From assembly GCA_030525085.1 (NCBI GenBank), contig JAUNFK010000010.1, forward strand, positions 1-37,656: a stretch of 37,656 nt of DNA, in the 5' to 3' direction. The position numbers and the translations under genes were made by a program. The notes under the pieces are model-generated. The model had not been told where the DNA came from and searched no databases. It was given only the letters and a program-made list of their open reading frames with translations. Shown here in pieces: positions 25,000-34,119 of this stretch. Position 1 is the first letter of the stretch, and every line of letters starts with the position of its first letter. The DNA comes from a bacterium (GTDB taxonomy: Bacteria > Bacillota_I > Bacilli_A > RF39 > UBA660).

Positions 25000-26347
25000 A
25001 ATATTTAAACCAATTATACTCTTCTTTAAAGCCATTTATAAATTTCTAGATAAAATTCTAGTTACTCCAATAAGTAGATTAATTTATCGTATTAGTGAGT
25101 TATCTAAGAACAACAGTGGTAAAATAGAACGTCTACTAAATAGACCAAATGTCTTATTATATATATCATTATTTAGTGCAATTGCTTTATTCATTTTAAT
25201 AGATACAAAAGCAATCAACTTAGTAACAGATGAAGCTGAAATTCTATCAGACCAACCAGTAAATGTTATTTATAATGAAGAAGCATACGTAGTTGATGGA
25301 GTTCCAGAAACAGTAGACATTACCCTTATTGGTAGAAAGAGTTCTCTATACCTAGCTAAACAATTAGGTGAACATGAAGTAGTAATGGATTTAAGTGGAT
25401 ATGGAGTAGGAACATACAAAGTAAAACTAAAATATAATCACAGTGTCGAATCAGTTGATTATAAATTAGACCCAGGAACAATAACTGTAAAAATAAGTGA
25501 AAAAGTAAGTGACGTTAAAACACTTGACTATGACTTATTAAACGAAGATAAATTAGATAAGAAATTAAGTATTAAATCAGTTGAACTAGATAGAAACGAA
25601 GTAATCGTAAAGGGCAGCAAAGAAACATTAGACAAAGTTGCTAAAGTAAAAGCACTAATCGACTTAGAAGCAGCTAAATTAACTGAAAAAGGAACATTTA
25701 CTGTAGACTCAATCATGTTAGTAGCATATGGTTCTGATGGTAAAAAGATTGATAATGTTGAAATCGTACCAGCTAAGATAAGTGCATCAGTAACAGTTGA
25801 CTCATATTACGTTGAACTTCCAGTTAAAGTTGTTACAACAGGTACTATCAATAGTGGTTACGCACTAGCAAGTGTTACAAGTTCAGTAACTAAAGTTGGT
25901 GTATATGGTGATGAAACTGAAATTAAGAAACTATCTTATATTGAAGCAAGAATTGATGTTAATAAACTTAACTCAGATAAAAAATATAATGTAACCTTAA
26001 CAAAACCTGCTGGAGTAAGATATCTAAGTGAAACTAACACAACTGTTGAAGTTAAATTAGATACTGAATCAAGTAAAGAATTTAACGGTATTATCATTGA
26101 AACAATCAACTTAGGAACTAACTACTCAGTTAATGCTATCAGTGAAGAAGATAGAACAATTGAAGTTATCGCAAAAGGTGTATCTAGTGTTCTTGATACA
26201 ATCGACACATCTAAGATTAAAGCATACATTGATTTAAGTGGCTACGGTCCAGGAACATACGATGTACCAGTAAAAGTTAGCTCAGATGATGTAAGAATAA
26301 CTCTTGTACCAAAAAGAGCAACAGTAAAAATTAAGATTTATAGTTAA
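24992..26347 (+). CDS. cdaR: CdaR/YbbR-domain regulator of CdaA
   Basis: 451 residues from ATG 24992, with GGTGA upstream inside cdaA. An earlier GTG at 24983 is less likely. A basic amphipathic N-terminus and a membrane helix (about 53-71) are followed by tandem YbbR domains on the outer face. Domain repeats are visible as DLSGYGVGTYKVKLK and, near the end, DLSGYGPGTYDVPVK, each followed by a proline/valine-rich strand ending in TVKI. YbbR proteins bind CdaA in the membrane and modulate c-di-AMP production. The N-terminal extension before the helix (about 50 residues) is longer than I would expect for the family. A hairpin follows at the stop codon. Confidence 0.92.
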   Translation: MNKIFKPIILFFKAIYKFLDKILVTPISRLIYRISELSKNNSGKIERLLNRPNVLLYISLFSAIALFILIDTKAINLVTDEAEILSDQPVNVIYNEEAYVVDGVPETVDITLIGRKSSLYLAKQLGEHEVVMDLSGYGVGTYKVKLKYNHSVESVDYKLDPGTITVKISEKVSDVKTLDYDLLNEDKLDKKLSIKSVELDRNEVIVKGSKETLDKVAKVKALIDLEAAKLTEKGTFTVDSIMLVAYGSDGKKIDNVEIVPAKISASVTVDSYYVELPVKVVTTGTINSGYALASVTSSVTKVGVYGDETEIKKLSYIEARIDVNKLNSDKKYNVTLTKPAGVRYLSETNTTVEVKLDTESSKEFNGIIIETINLGTNYSVNAISEEDRTIEVIAKGVSSVLDTIDTSKIKAYIDLSGYGPGTYDVPVKVSSDDVRITLVPKRATVKIKIYS

Positions 26348-26373
26348 AAGAACATCTAAAGGTGTTCTTTTAA
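26346..26373 (+). terminator. Hairpin after cdaR, possibly leaky
   Basis: AAAAGAACATC (26346-26356) and GGTGTTCTTTT (26361-26371) form an 11-base stem with one G-T pair and a TAAA loop. The T run after the stem is short, so some read-through into the next gene is likely, which also lacks a clear promoter of its own. Confidence 0.65.
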
Positions 26374-26385
26374 TAAGGAGAAGAC

Positions 26386-26898
26386 ATGAAAGAAATAGAA
26401 GAGTTTTATAATAAATTACTAAAAATAAAATATGGTTGGCATGATAAAAAAGGAAACCTTCATCCTAAACTAGAACCTAAAATATTTGCAAAAGAATATA
26501 AAATGCAGCCCTATAACAAGATAGAAGAAAGCGGTTACGCTATCTGCTGGGAATTATGTGAACTACAAAGACAATTCTTTAATAAGCACAATATTGAAAA
26601 TCACACTATAATGGCCGTCATTAAAAATAAAAAGGGTGGTTCTCCATGCCACACCTTTACAGTAATAAAAGTTGATAACCAAATGTACTGGTTCGAAGCA
26701 TCTTGGGAAGGCCAAAAGGGAATTAAAAAATTTAGTGATATTGATAATCTTAAAGATTACTTTAGACTAAACTTTCAAGACTTTACTAAAAAGCCATACG
26801 ACCCAGATGCCATCGAATTTTATGAATACAGAAAACCATTATTCTGCTACAACTGCTATCTATTTTACATAAACGCTTATACAGGCACTAAGATCTAA
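26386..26898 (+). CDS. Putative transglutaminase/papain-fold thiol enzyme
   Basis: 170 residues with no signal peptide. Possible catalytic residues occur in the order Cys-His-acid: GYAICWELCELQ (Cys54), SPCHTFTVIK (His89) and YWFEASWEG (Glu104), the arrangement of small transglutaminase-like or related cysteine enzymes. The C-terminus is Cys/Tyr-rich (FCYNCYLFY). It sits alone between cdaR and clpB, with an AAGGAG site before the ATG, and may be expressed by read-through from cdaA-cdaR. Substrate and role are unknown; a cytoplasmic peptidase, amidase or inactive relative are all possible. The family call rests on motif order alone. Confidence 0.55.
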   Translation: MKEIEEFYNKLLKIKYGWHDKKGNLHPKLEPKIFAKEYKMQPYNKIEESGYAICWELCELQRQFFNKHNIENHTIMAVIKNKKGGSPCHTFTVIKVDNQMYWFEASWEGQKGIKKFSDIDNLKDYFRLNFQDFTKKPYDPDAIEFYEYRKPLFCYNCYLFYINAYTGTKI

Positions 26899-26923
26899 AA
26901 AAGAGGACTATTTGTCCTCTTTT
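26899..26923. terminator. Bidirectional terminator between the thiol-enzyme gene and clpB
   Basis: AAAAGAGGAC (26899-26908) pairs perfectly with GTCCTCTTTT (26914-26923) around a TATTT loop. It starts at the base after the plus-strand stop and covers the last codons of clpB. Confidence 0.88.
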
Positions 26924-29025
26924 ATTATAAGTTCATTATCTTTAACATCAATAATAACCTCACTATCATACTTAATTTCATCAAGAATAATAGCTTTAGC
27001 AAGCATAGACTCTAAATTACGACTAACATATCTCTTAATAGGTCTAGCACCATAATTTTCATCATAAGAATTATCTATAATAAAATCCTTTGCTTTATCA
27101 GTAAGAATTAACTTAATCTTCTTATCACTTAATCTAGCTTCAGTCTCTCTAATAATCTTATCTAAAATATCATAAACAACACTCTTAGATAATGAATTAA
27201 ACACAATAACCTCATCTATACGATTAATAAACTCCGGCTTAAATGTTTTTCTAAGTTCACCCATAACAAGTTCATTTTTATTCTCTTTATTATCTAAAAT
27301 ATACTCACTACCTAAATTAGAAGTCATAATAATAATTGTATTTTTAAAATCAACAGTTCTACCTTGTGAATCAGTAATTCTACCATCATCTAATATCTGT
27401 AGAAGTATATTAAAGACATCCTTATGAGCTTTCTCAATCTCATCAAATAAGATAATACTATATGGATTGCGTCTAACTGCCTCAGTAAGCTGACCACCTT
27501 CATCATAACCTACATATCCAGGAGGCGCACCAACTAATCTAGAAACAGAATGGGCTTCCATATACTCACTCATATCAATACGAACCATATGTCTTTCATC
27601 ATCAAATAATTCATACGCAAGGCTCTTGGCAACCTCAGTCTTACCAACTCCGGTAGGACCTAAGAAGATAAATGAACCAATTGGTCTATTAGGATCTTTA
27701 ATACCAGCTCTAGCTCTTATAATCGCTTCACTAACTAAATGTAATGCCTCATCTTGTCCTTTAACACGCATCTTTAAGTTATCTTCTAAATGTAATAACT
27801 TATCCTTTTCACTACTAGCAAGTTTACTTACCGGAATATTAGTCCACTTAGAAACAATTCTTGCAATAGACTCATCATCAACGACATCACTTAATATTGC
27901 ATTCTTATCTTCTAATTTCAAATCAGCAAGTTCCTTCTCAAGTTTAGGAATAGTACCATGTTGTAATCTAGCAACTGTATCTAAATCATATCTAGCTTCA
28001 GCATACTCAAGCTCACGTCTAGCATTCTCAATTTCTTCCTTCTTCTTATTTATAAGATTATTAACACGTTTTTCATCTTCCCAATCACTTCTAAGTTTAG
28101 CTTCTTTAGCTTGTAAGTCTTTTAACTTATCATCAATCTCATTAATTCTTTCCTTAGAAAACTTATCCTTTTCTTTCTTCAAAGCTTCTTTTTCAACTTG
28201 AAGTCTTAAAATACTTCTTGTTAAATTATCAAGTGAAGTAGGGACAGACTCTAGCTGGACCTTAATTGTTGCACAAGCCTCATCCACTAAATCGATAGCT
28301 TTATCTGGTAAGAATCTATCTGTAATATATCTATCACTCATTGTCGCAGCAGCAACCAAAGCCTTATCTTTAATAGTAACTCCATGATAAACTTCAAATC
28401 TATTCTTTAAACCACGAAGTATTGTAATCGTATCAATTACAGATGGCTCACTAACAAGTACCTTCTGAAAACGTCTTTCCAAAGCAGCATCTTTCTCAAT
28501 ATACTTACGATACTCATTTAAAGTAGTTGCTCCTATACAGTGTAACTCACCTCTAGCAAGCATTGGCTTTAAAATATTACCAGCATCCATAGCGCCTTCT
28601 AAAGCACCAGTACCAACTATCATATGTATCTCATCGATAAACATAATAATCCCGCCATCAGAATCCTTAACAGCTTTTAATACAGCTTTAAGTCTTTCCT
28701 CAAACTCACCACGATACTTAGCACCAGCAATAAGAGCAGACATATCAAGCTCCCAAATACGCTTATTCTTTAAACTACTAGGAACATCACCCTTAATAAT
28801 TCTTTGAGCAAGACCCTCAACAATAGCAGTCTTACCAACTCCCGGCTCACCAATAAGAACAGGGTTATTCTTAGTCTTTCTTGATAATATTCTTGTAATA
28901 GAACGGACCTCATCATCTCTGCCAATAACAGGATCTATTTTCCCGTCTTTAGCAAGAGCACATATATCACGTCCATATTTTTCTAAAGGATTCTTAAGTC
29001 CTTCTTCAAACTCATTGTTATTCAT
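26908..29025 (-). CDS. clpB: ClpB disaggregase lacking the N-terminal domain
   Basis: 705 residues from ATG 29025, chosen for the GGAGGGGTG site directly upstream; the frame stays open to 29067 without a better start. The first AAA+ domain starts at once (IGRDDEV, Walker A GEPGVGKT about 59-66), followed by the full ClpB-type coiled-coil middle domain (about 253-368, with [14 protein letters not shown]). The second AAA+ domain (Walker A GPTGVGKT near 455, then GAPPGYVGY) and the C-terminal region follow. The usual N-terminal Clp_N domain of about 150 residues is absent, like the short ClpB form made from an internal start in other bacteria. It uses ATP to pull proteins from aggregates with DnaK. 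CIRCE and a sigma-A promoter give HrcA-controlled heat-shock expression. Confidence 0.95.
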   Translation of the reverse strand: MNNNEFEEGLKNPLEKYGRDICALAKDGKIDPVIGRDDEVRSITRILSRKTKNNPVLIGEPGVGKTAIVEGLAQRIIKGDVPSSLKNKRIWELDMSALIAGAKYRGEFEERLKAVLKAVKDSDGGIIMFIDEIHMIVGTGALEGAMDAGNILKPMLARGELHCIGATTLNEYRKYIEKDAALERRFQKVLVSEPSVIDTITILRGLKNRFEVYHGVTIKDKALVAAATMSDRYITDRFLPDKAIDLVDEACATIKVQLESVPTSLDNLTRSILRLQVEKEALKKEKDKFSKERINEIDDKLKDLQAKEAKLRSDWEDEKRVNNLINKKKEEIENARRELEYAEARYDLDTVARLQHGTIPKLEKELADLKLEDKNAILSDVVDDESIARIVSKWTNIPVSKLASSEKDKLLHLEDNLKMRVKGQDEALHLVSEAIIRARAGIKDPNRPIGSFIFLGPTGVGKTEVAKSLAYELFDDERHMVRIDMSEYMEAHSVSRLVGAPPGYVGYDEGGQLTEAVRRNPYSIILFDEIEKAHKDVFNILLQILDDGRITDSQGRTVDFKNTIIIMTSNLGSEYILDNKENKNELVMGELRKTFKPEFINRIDEVIVFNSLSKSVVYDILDKIIRETEARLSDKKIKLILTDKAKDFIIDNSYDENYGARPIKRYVSRNLESMLAKAIILDEIKYDSEVIIDVKDNELIIKEDK

Positions 29026-29056
29026 ATTCACCCCTCCAATCAAGTTTACATATAAT

Positions 29057-29084
29057 ATTATACTCAATAGTTAGCACTTGTCAA
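29057..29084 (-). promoter_or_regulatory. Sigma-A promoter of clpB
   Basis: On the minus strand a perfect TTGACA (29079-29084) and perfect TATAAT (29057-29062) are spaced by 16 bases. The -35 box and most of the spacer lie inside the CIRCE operator, so bound HrcA would block RNA polymerase. Confidence 0.92.
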
Positions 29085-29097
29085 TAGAGAGTGCTAA
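29071..29097. promoter_or_regulatory. CIRCE operator (HrcA binding site)
   Basis: TTAGCACTT, nine bases, then GAGTGCTAA. This matches the CIRCE consensus TTAGCACTC-N9-GAGTGCTAA with one change in the left arm. HrcA binding here represses clpB at normal temperature. It also lies about 60 bases upstream of gpmI on the other strand but is oriented with the clpB promoter. Confidence 0.95.
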
Positions 29098-29153
29098 AAA
29101 AATATATGTTTTTTTAAAAAATATTGTGATAAAATAATAACGAAGGTGACAAT

Positions 29154-30671
29154 ATGAAAAAAATACTTTTAATTATATTAGATGGCTTTGGCTTAAGAGA
29201 AGATGAACATGGAAACGCTATTAAAAAAGCCAATATGAAATACTTTAATAAACTATGGGAAGAATATCCACACAGCACTCTAGAATCATCTGGTGAAGCA
29301 GTAGGTCTTCCAAAAGGACAATTCGGTAACTCTGAAGTATGCCATGAAGTAATCGGTCTAGGTAAAAAAATAAAACAAAAAATAACTATCATTAATGAAA
29401 ATATTGAAAATAGAGAAATTCTAAACAATGAAAATTTTAATGATATGATATCTCACTTAGAAGCTACTGGTGGAACTCTTCACCTAATGGGCTTACTATC
29501 TGATGGTGGTGTCCATAGTAGTATAACCTATATGCTAAAACTTATTCCCTTACTAAAAGAAAAAGGTATTAAAAAGATGGTATTTCATGCCATAACTGAT
29601 GGAAGAGATACCGGAAGAAAAACAAGTGTTAAATACCTAAAACAAATGGAAGAAGTTCTAAAAGAAAATAATGGAATCATTGGTTCAATCTGTGGTAGAT
29701 ACTATGCTATGGATAGAGATAACAAATGGGATAGAACGCAGAAGTACTACGACCTAGTAATAAACGGCGTAGGCTTTAACATCCTAAACTATGAAACAGC
29801 TATAAATAATCTCTATAGAAAAAATATAACTGATGAATTCTTACCACCAATGCTTGTAAACGGTAAAAATCCAATAAGTGACAATGACGCACTTTTATGG
29901 CTAAACTTTAGACCAGATAGAGCAAGACAAATTCTAAATGAAATAAATGACCCAGACTTTAAAGAATTTAGTCAAAAACAATTATCTAACTTTAAATCAT
30001 ACATGATGTTTAAACAAGACGATGTCGTAAATGTTAAAAACTTCTTTATCCTAGCAAACCCAGATAACTTATACCCAATTGGCGAGTATTTCTCAGATCT
30101 TAAACTATCCCAAGCTAGAGTAGCTGAAACAGAAAAATATAATCACGTAACATACTTCTTCAACGCTGAAAAAAGTAAGAAGTTTCCAATGTGTACAAAT
30201 TATCTTATTCCAAGTCCTAACGTAGCAACTTATGATGAAACACCCCTAATGAGTGCAATCGATGTAACTAAACAAGTTAAAAAATGCTTAGAAAATGACT
30301 TTGACTTTATCCTAGTAAACTATGCAAATCCAGATATGTTAGGTCATACAGGTAATATGGATGCAACAGTTGAAAGCTTAAGTGCACTAGACAAAATTTT
30401 GCAAAACGTTGTTGAAACAGCCCAAGATAACTTCTATACTGTAATGATTACCGCAGACCACGGTAATTGTGACATTATGATAGATGATAACGAGGAGATA
30501 GTAACAACTCATACAACCAGTCCAGTACCATTCATTCTCCTAGACAAAAAAATAACTTTAAGAGAAAAGGGCGACATAACAAATATTGCTCCAACAATTC
30601 TTAAATATATGGATATTGCTATTCCAAAAGAAATGAAAGAAAGCAAAGACTTAATCTTAGAAGATATGTAA
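29154..30671 (+). CDS. gpmI: 2,3-bisphosphoglycerate-independent phosphoglycerate mutase
   Basis: 505 residues, close to the usual length. It interconverts 3- and 2-phosphoglycerate in glycolysis. Manganese and catalytic elements are present: LDGFG (Asp10), GNSEV (nucleophile Ser60), SDGGVH (His121), HAITDGRDT (145-153), GRYYAMDRD with Arg182 and Arg188, NFRPDRARQ, NPDMLGHTG, TADHGN and a final THTTSPVP. The segment after the serine is odd: GNSEVCHEVIGLGKK replaces the nearly invariant GNSEVGHxNIGAGR, and the usual histidine after SDGGVHS is Ser. Metal and phosphate ligands are otherwise kept, so it is probably active. It has an AAGGTGAC ribosome site and no strong promoter of its own; transcription may start in the short gap shared with clpB. 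Confidence 0.93.
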   Translation: MKKILLIILDGFGLREDEHGNAIKKANMKYFNKLWEEYPHSTLESSGEAVGLPKGQFGNSEVCHEVIGLGKKIKQKITIINENIENREILNNENFNDMISHLEATGGTLHLMGLLSDGGVHSSITYMLKLIPLLKEKGIKKMVFHAITDGRDTGRKTSVKYLKQMEEVLKENNGIIGSICGRYYAMDRDNKWDRTQKYYDLVINGVGFNILNYETAINNLYRKNITDEFLPPMLVNGKNPISDNDALLWLNFRPDRARQILNEINDPDFKEFSQKQLSNFKSYMMFKQDDVVNVKNFFILANPDNLYPIGEYFSDLKLSQARVAETEKYNHVTYFFNAEKSKKFPMCTNYLIPSPNVATYDETPLMSAIDVTKQVKKCLENDFDFILVNYANPDMLGHTGNMDATVESLSALDKILQNVVETAQDNFYTVMITADHGNCDIMIDDNEEIVTTHTTSPVPFILLDKKITLREKGDITNIAPTILKYMDIAIPKEMKESKDLILEDM

Positions 30672-30679
30672 AATTGAAG

Positions 30680-30718
30680 GAAAAGAGTAACAAAAACTAA
30701 AAATTACTCTTTTTTTAT
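30680..30718 (+). terminator. Intrinsic terminator after gpmI
   Basis: AAAAGAGTAA (30680-30689) pairs with TTACTCTTTT (30703-30712) over a 13-base A-rich loop, followed by T residues. Confidence 0.85.
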
Positions 30719-30742
30719 TATATAATGATAATAGGTGATACT

Positions 30743-32092
30743 ATGAACTACAATATATTAAGAGAAAACGATATAAGAGGAACATATCCACAGGATATAA
30801 ACAAAGAAATTGCTAAACGTATCGGTAAAGCATATGGAACATACCTAAAAAACAATGGCAAAACATCATGCATCGTAGGCCATGATAATAGACTAAGCAG
30901 TGAAGAACTAAACGAAGGTTTGACAGAAGGCTTACTTGAAACAGGCATTAATATAACTGATATCGGATTAGTAACAACACCAATGTTAAACTTCGCTTGC
31001 ATAACAAGAAAACAAGAAAATGGTATCATGATTACCGCAAGCCACAATCAAAAAGAGGATAATGGCTTTAAAATATTTGGTAAGGACTATCTTCATCTAA
31101 GAAAAGAAAAATTAGAAGAAATATATACTCTAATTAAAAATGAAGAATTTACAAGTGGAATAGGTACAATAAAAAAAGATGACATCAAAGAAGAATACCT
31201 ACATATGCTTTTAGAAAAATTCCCTAAAATAAATCAAAGAGTAGTAGTAGACTGCGGAAACGGAACCGCATCAATCATTGTTAAAAGACTATACTCAAAA
31301 CTATTTAAAGAAGTTACATTTCTAAACTGTGATAGTGATGGTTCATTTCCAATTCATAATCCAGATCCAAACGATGAAAATAATCTAAAATGGTTAAAAT
31401 CAGTAGTATGCATGAGAGGCTTTGACCTAGGTATCGGCATTGATGGAGATGCCGATAGAGTAGGTATCGTTACTAACACTGGTACTACCATTGGAACAGA
31501 TCTTCTAATCGGAATATTTGCTAGAGAAATCATTCCAAACTCTGAAAAGAAAAAAGTAATACTTGATGTTAAATGCTCATGCGCTTTAGAAGAAGACCTA
31601 AAAAAAATCGGGGCAATACCTCTAATGGTAAAAAATGGTTCAGCCTACATAGAAACAAAAACTCATGATGAAGATGCTTTAGTTGGTGGAGAGTTCTCCG
31701 GCCATATCTTCTTTAGAGACAACTACTATGGCTATGATGATGGCTTATACGCCGGGCTTAGAACCGCCGAACTACTCATGAAAAAAAATACTAAAGCCGA
31801 TAATCTTCTAGACGGGTTTACCAAATACGCTAGCACCCCAGAAATAAGACTTAACGCTCCAGACGATAAAAAACGAGAAATAGTTGAAAAAGTAAAAAAA
31901 TACGCCATGGATAAAAACTATGACTGCAATACATCAGACGGAGTTCGTGTTAACTATAAAGACGGTTTCGCTCTTGTAAGATGCTCTAACACTGGCCCGA
32001 TGATAACCCTAAGATTTGAAGCAAAAGATAAAAAAACACTAGAAGCAAGACAAAAAGAATATATGGACATAATCGAAAATGAACTTAAATAA
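30743..32092 (+). CDS. manB: Phosphomannomutase/phosphoglucomutase (alpha-D-phosphohexomutase)
   Basis: 449 residues from ATG 30743, with AGGTGA at the right distance; the frame also opens at ATG 30725, which lacks a site. Family elements in order are RENDIRGTYP (7-16), the phosphoserine loop TASHNQ (Ser100), the magnesium loop DGDADR (234-239), the sugar-binding GGEFSGH (315-321) and the phosphate-binding RCSNTGP near the end. The enzyme moves phosphate between C6 and C1 of mannose or glucose, feeding nucleotide sugars for glycans. The Gln after TASHN replaces the usual Pro, a small variation. Substrate preference cannot be told from sequence by eye; it is not GlmM-like in its sugar loop, since GEFSGH rather than GEQSGH is present. 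Confidence 0.9.
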   Translation: MNYNILRENDIRGTYPQDINKEIAKRIGKAYGTYLKNNGKTSCIVGHDNRLSSEELNEGLTEGLLETGINITDIGLVTTPMLNFACITRKQENGIMITASHNQKEDNGFKIFGKDYLHLRKEKLEEIYTLIKNEEFTSGIGTIKKDDIKEEYLHMLLEKFPKINQRVVVDCGNGTASIIVKRLYSKLFKEVTFLNCDSDGSFPIHNPDPNDENNLKWLKSVVCMRGFDLGIGIDGDADRVGIVTNTGTTIGTDLLIGIFAREIIPNSEKKKVILDVKCSCALEEDLKKIGAIPLMVKNGSAYIETKTHDEDALVGGEFSGHIFFRDNYYGYDDGLYAGLRTAELLMKKNTKADNLLDGFTKYASTPEIRLNAPDDKKREIVEKVKKYAMDKNYDCNTSDGVRVNYKDGFALVRCSNTGPMITLRFEAKDKKTLEARQKEYMDIIENELK

Positions 32093-32363
32093 AAAACTTT
32101 GGCCCACCCGAAGCTTTTTTTATTGGTTTGCTTCTAACTTTACTAACTATCTTTTTATCTCTAGGATAATCAATAATAATTTTCTCTTTAGGGCTATCAC
32201 TAGTACTAGATACAGGATTATTAAATCTATTTAAAAACTTTTTAGCTCCACTAATAACTGGTTTTGCTCCCTCATAAAGTGGAATAACATTTCTCGCAAC
32301 ATTAAGCCCCTTACTAATCCAAGGAAGATATCTTATAAAACTTCCACCAAACACATAAATCAC
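32085..32363 (-). CDS. YqfQ-like small protein
   Basis: 92 residues on the minus strand. The N-terminal half, with YLPWISKGLNVARNVIPLYEGAKP, has the pattern of the YqfQ/VrrA-type family of Bacilli (a helical stretch of LPxI..GL.TA..V.P). The C-terminal half is charged, Lys/Ser-rich and probably disordered, ending GGPKFFI. An AGGTGA site precedes the start. The role of this family is not established; Bacillus members have been linked with the envelope or spore. It overlaps the phosphohexomutase gene tail to tail by 8 bases. Confidence 0.6.
   Translation of the reverse strand: MIYVFGGSFIRYLPWISKGLNVARNVIPLYEGAKPVISGAKKFLNRFNNPVSSTSDSPKEKIIIDYPRDKKIVSKVRSKPIKKASGGPKFFI
32091..32121. terminator. 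Hairpin shared by the phosphohexomutase and yqfQ-like genes
   Basis: CTTTGG (32097-32102) pairs with CCGAAG (32108-32113), flanked by A6 on the left and T7 on the right with a single bulged C. The A and T runs allow action on both strands. It covers the last codons of the minus-strand gene. Confidence 0.75.
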
Positions 32364-32395
32364 CTAATATAATTTATGCAAGCAATTCTTTTTAC

Positions 32396-32424
32396 TTTAA
32401 CAACTTAAAAAACTATGCTATAAT
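32396..32424 (+). promoter_or_regulatory. Promoter of the pilus/competence-type operon
   Basis: TTTAAC (32396-32401) and a perfect TATAAT (32419-32424) are spaced by 17 bases, with TG one base before the -10. It lies 26 bases before ATG 32451, which has an AGGAGG site. Confidence 0.75.
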
Positions 32425-32450
32425 ACTTTTAGAATAAACTAGGAGGTCAA

Positions 32451-34112
32451 ATGAAAAAGCAAAGCCCAATAATTAAAATCTTGTTATTTCCAATAAATCT
32501 CCTAAAATATGAAGCACTTGGGATCTATTACACACTATACGCATTGCTATATCCATTTATCTTTATATTTAATAAACTAGGCGACGTAATATTTAAAAAA
32601 TACGAAAAAACATCTAAGAAAAACTCAGATATCAAAGAAATAGTTGAAGAAGAAGTAAACCTAGATAGTGGAACATCTGCATTTAAAGAAGAATCTAAAA
32701 CTAAAGTTGATGCCAAAAAAGAAATAAAACAAGATGACCCATACAAAATTGAATATACTGAAACGCTTGAAGACAAATGGAATAAATTCTACAATAATCT
32801 TTCATTTGTTAAAAAAAGAAAAGAAAAAGAGCTAGCACAAAATAGAAGTCTTTACGAAATCCTTCAAAGAGACACTGAAAGAAGTGAAAAACCTTTAACA
32901 TATAAATATGTAGCTCTAGATAGTTCAGGTAAAAAGGTAACAAATACTTTTTATGCATACTCAAAAATGGAAGTATACACGTACCTATCAGGTGAAGGCT
33001 ATACAGTACTATCAATTGAAACAAGTAAATACATTGAACTTTTCTATGGCCCATCAGAATTTAACAACTTCCGTTTTAAAAATAAAGACCTAATATTCTG
33101 GCTAACTCAGCTATCAACATATCTAAAAGCCGGAATAACTCTAACTGATTCAATGCGCATTTTAGGTAAACAAATGAGTAAAAGTCCTAAAAAGAAAAAG
33201 GTATTTGATTCAATAATTTATAATCTAACTCTAGGTGAATCGTTTTCAAGTTCCTTAGAAAAACAGCAAAACTCCTTTCCAGCCTTATTAATTAGTATGG
33301 TAAAAGCCGCAGAAGCAACTGGAGAACTTGAAGAAACCCTAGATGACCTAGCGAACTATTATACAGAACTAGAAAATACTAGAAAAGCAATGATTAACGC
33401 AATGAGTTACCCAGCAATTATCTCAGTATTCTCAATTGGCGTAATTGTCTTTATTATGTTATATGTAATTCCCCAGTTCGAAGGAGTATATGCATCAACT
33501 GGAGCATCCTTAAATGGATACACACTTTGGATATTAAATGTAAGTAAATTCTTTGATACAAACTTTATCCTAATAATGGGAAGCATCGTTGCTATCATAC
33601 TTATAACAGTAGTTCTTTACAAAAAAGTAAAATCATTTAGAAAAAATCTTCAAATATTAGGTATGAAACTACCAGTATTTGGTAATATTATAATCTACAA
33701 AGAAATGAATATCTTTGCTAAAACATTCGCTTCACTTTTAAAAAACAACGTATTTATCACTGATAGTATGAATCTATTAAGTGAAATAACTACTAACGAA
33801 GTATATAAAGAAATAATGTTTAGAACAATTAATAACATCGCAAGAGGAGAGAAGATAAGCACATCATTTAAAGACCAGTGGGCAGTACCAGAAGTAGCTT
33901 ATTACATGATTGTAACAGGTGAATCAACTGGAGAACTAGCCGCAATGATGAGCAAAGTAGCAGACTACTATCAAACAGAACACAAAACAATTATTAATAA
34001 CATGAAAAGTTTCATCGAACCTGTTATGATTATCTTCTTAGCAGTTGTAGTAGGTGGTATAGTTCTAGCTGTAATCTTACCAATGTTTAGTCTATACAAT
34101 CAAATTAAGTAG
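32451..34112 (+). CDS. pilC: Type II secretion/type IV pilus inner-membrane platform protein (GspF/PilC)
   Basis: 553 residues, about 150 longer than the usual 400. Two T2SSF domains are seen: residues about 203-325 (LTQLSTYLKAGITLTDSM ... AAEATGELEETLDDLANYY) and about 418-525 (TFASLLKNNVFITDSMN ... VTGESTGELAAMMSKVADYY). Three membrane helices lie at about 321-343, 372-391 and 525-546, as in the family. Residues 1-150 are an unusual extension: a hydrophobic start (about 8-45) that may dip into the membrane, then charged, coiled-coil-like sequence. The protein recruits the assembly ATPase and drives pilin extraction from the membrane. No assembly ATPase gene (PilB/GspE/ComGA) lies next to it. 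The prepilin peptidase follows after 7 bases. Confidence 0.9.
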   Translation: MKKQSPIIKILLFPINLLKYEALGIYYTLYALLYPFIFIFNKLGDVIFKKYEKTSKKNSDIKEIVEEEVNLDSGTSAFKEESKTKVDAKKEIKQDDPYKIEYTETLEDKWNKFYNNLSFVKKRKEKELAQNRSLYEILQRDTERSEKPLTYKYVALDSSGKKVTNTFYAYSKMEVYTYLSGEGYTVLSIETSKYIELFYGPSEFNNFRFKNKDLIFWLTQLSTYLKAGITLTDSMRILGKQMSKSPKKKKVFDSIIYNLTLGESFSSSLEKQQNSFPALLISMVKAAEATGELEETLDDLANYYTELENTRKAMINAMSYPAIISVFSIGVIVFIMLYVIPQFEGVYASTGASLNGYTLWILNVSKFFDTNFILIMGSIVAIILITVVLYKKVKSFRKNLQILGMKLPVFGNIIIYKEMNIFAKTFASLLKNNVFITDSMNLLSEITTNEVYKEIMFRTINNIARGEKISTSFKDQWAVPEVAYYMIVTGESTGELAAMMSKVADYYQTEHKTIINNMKSFIEPVMIIFLAVVVGGIVLAVILPMFSLYNQIK

Positions 34113-34119
34113 GTGCACC

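Noticed and set aside
27626-28201. A 191-codon plus-strand ORF opposite clpB
   Set aside because: It lies fully antisense to the conserved second half of clpB, has no ribosome site and its Ser/Leu-rich translation is a shadow of clpB codons. The same applies to the smaller antisense ORFs in the giant gene, gpmI, cdaR and pilC.
29025-29067. Longer clpB start (29067)
   Set aside because: It would put the sigma-A -10 box inside the coding sequence; ATG 29025 has a GGAGGGGTG site.
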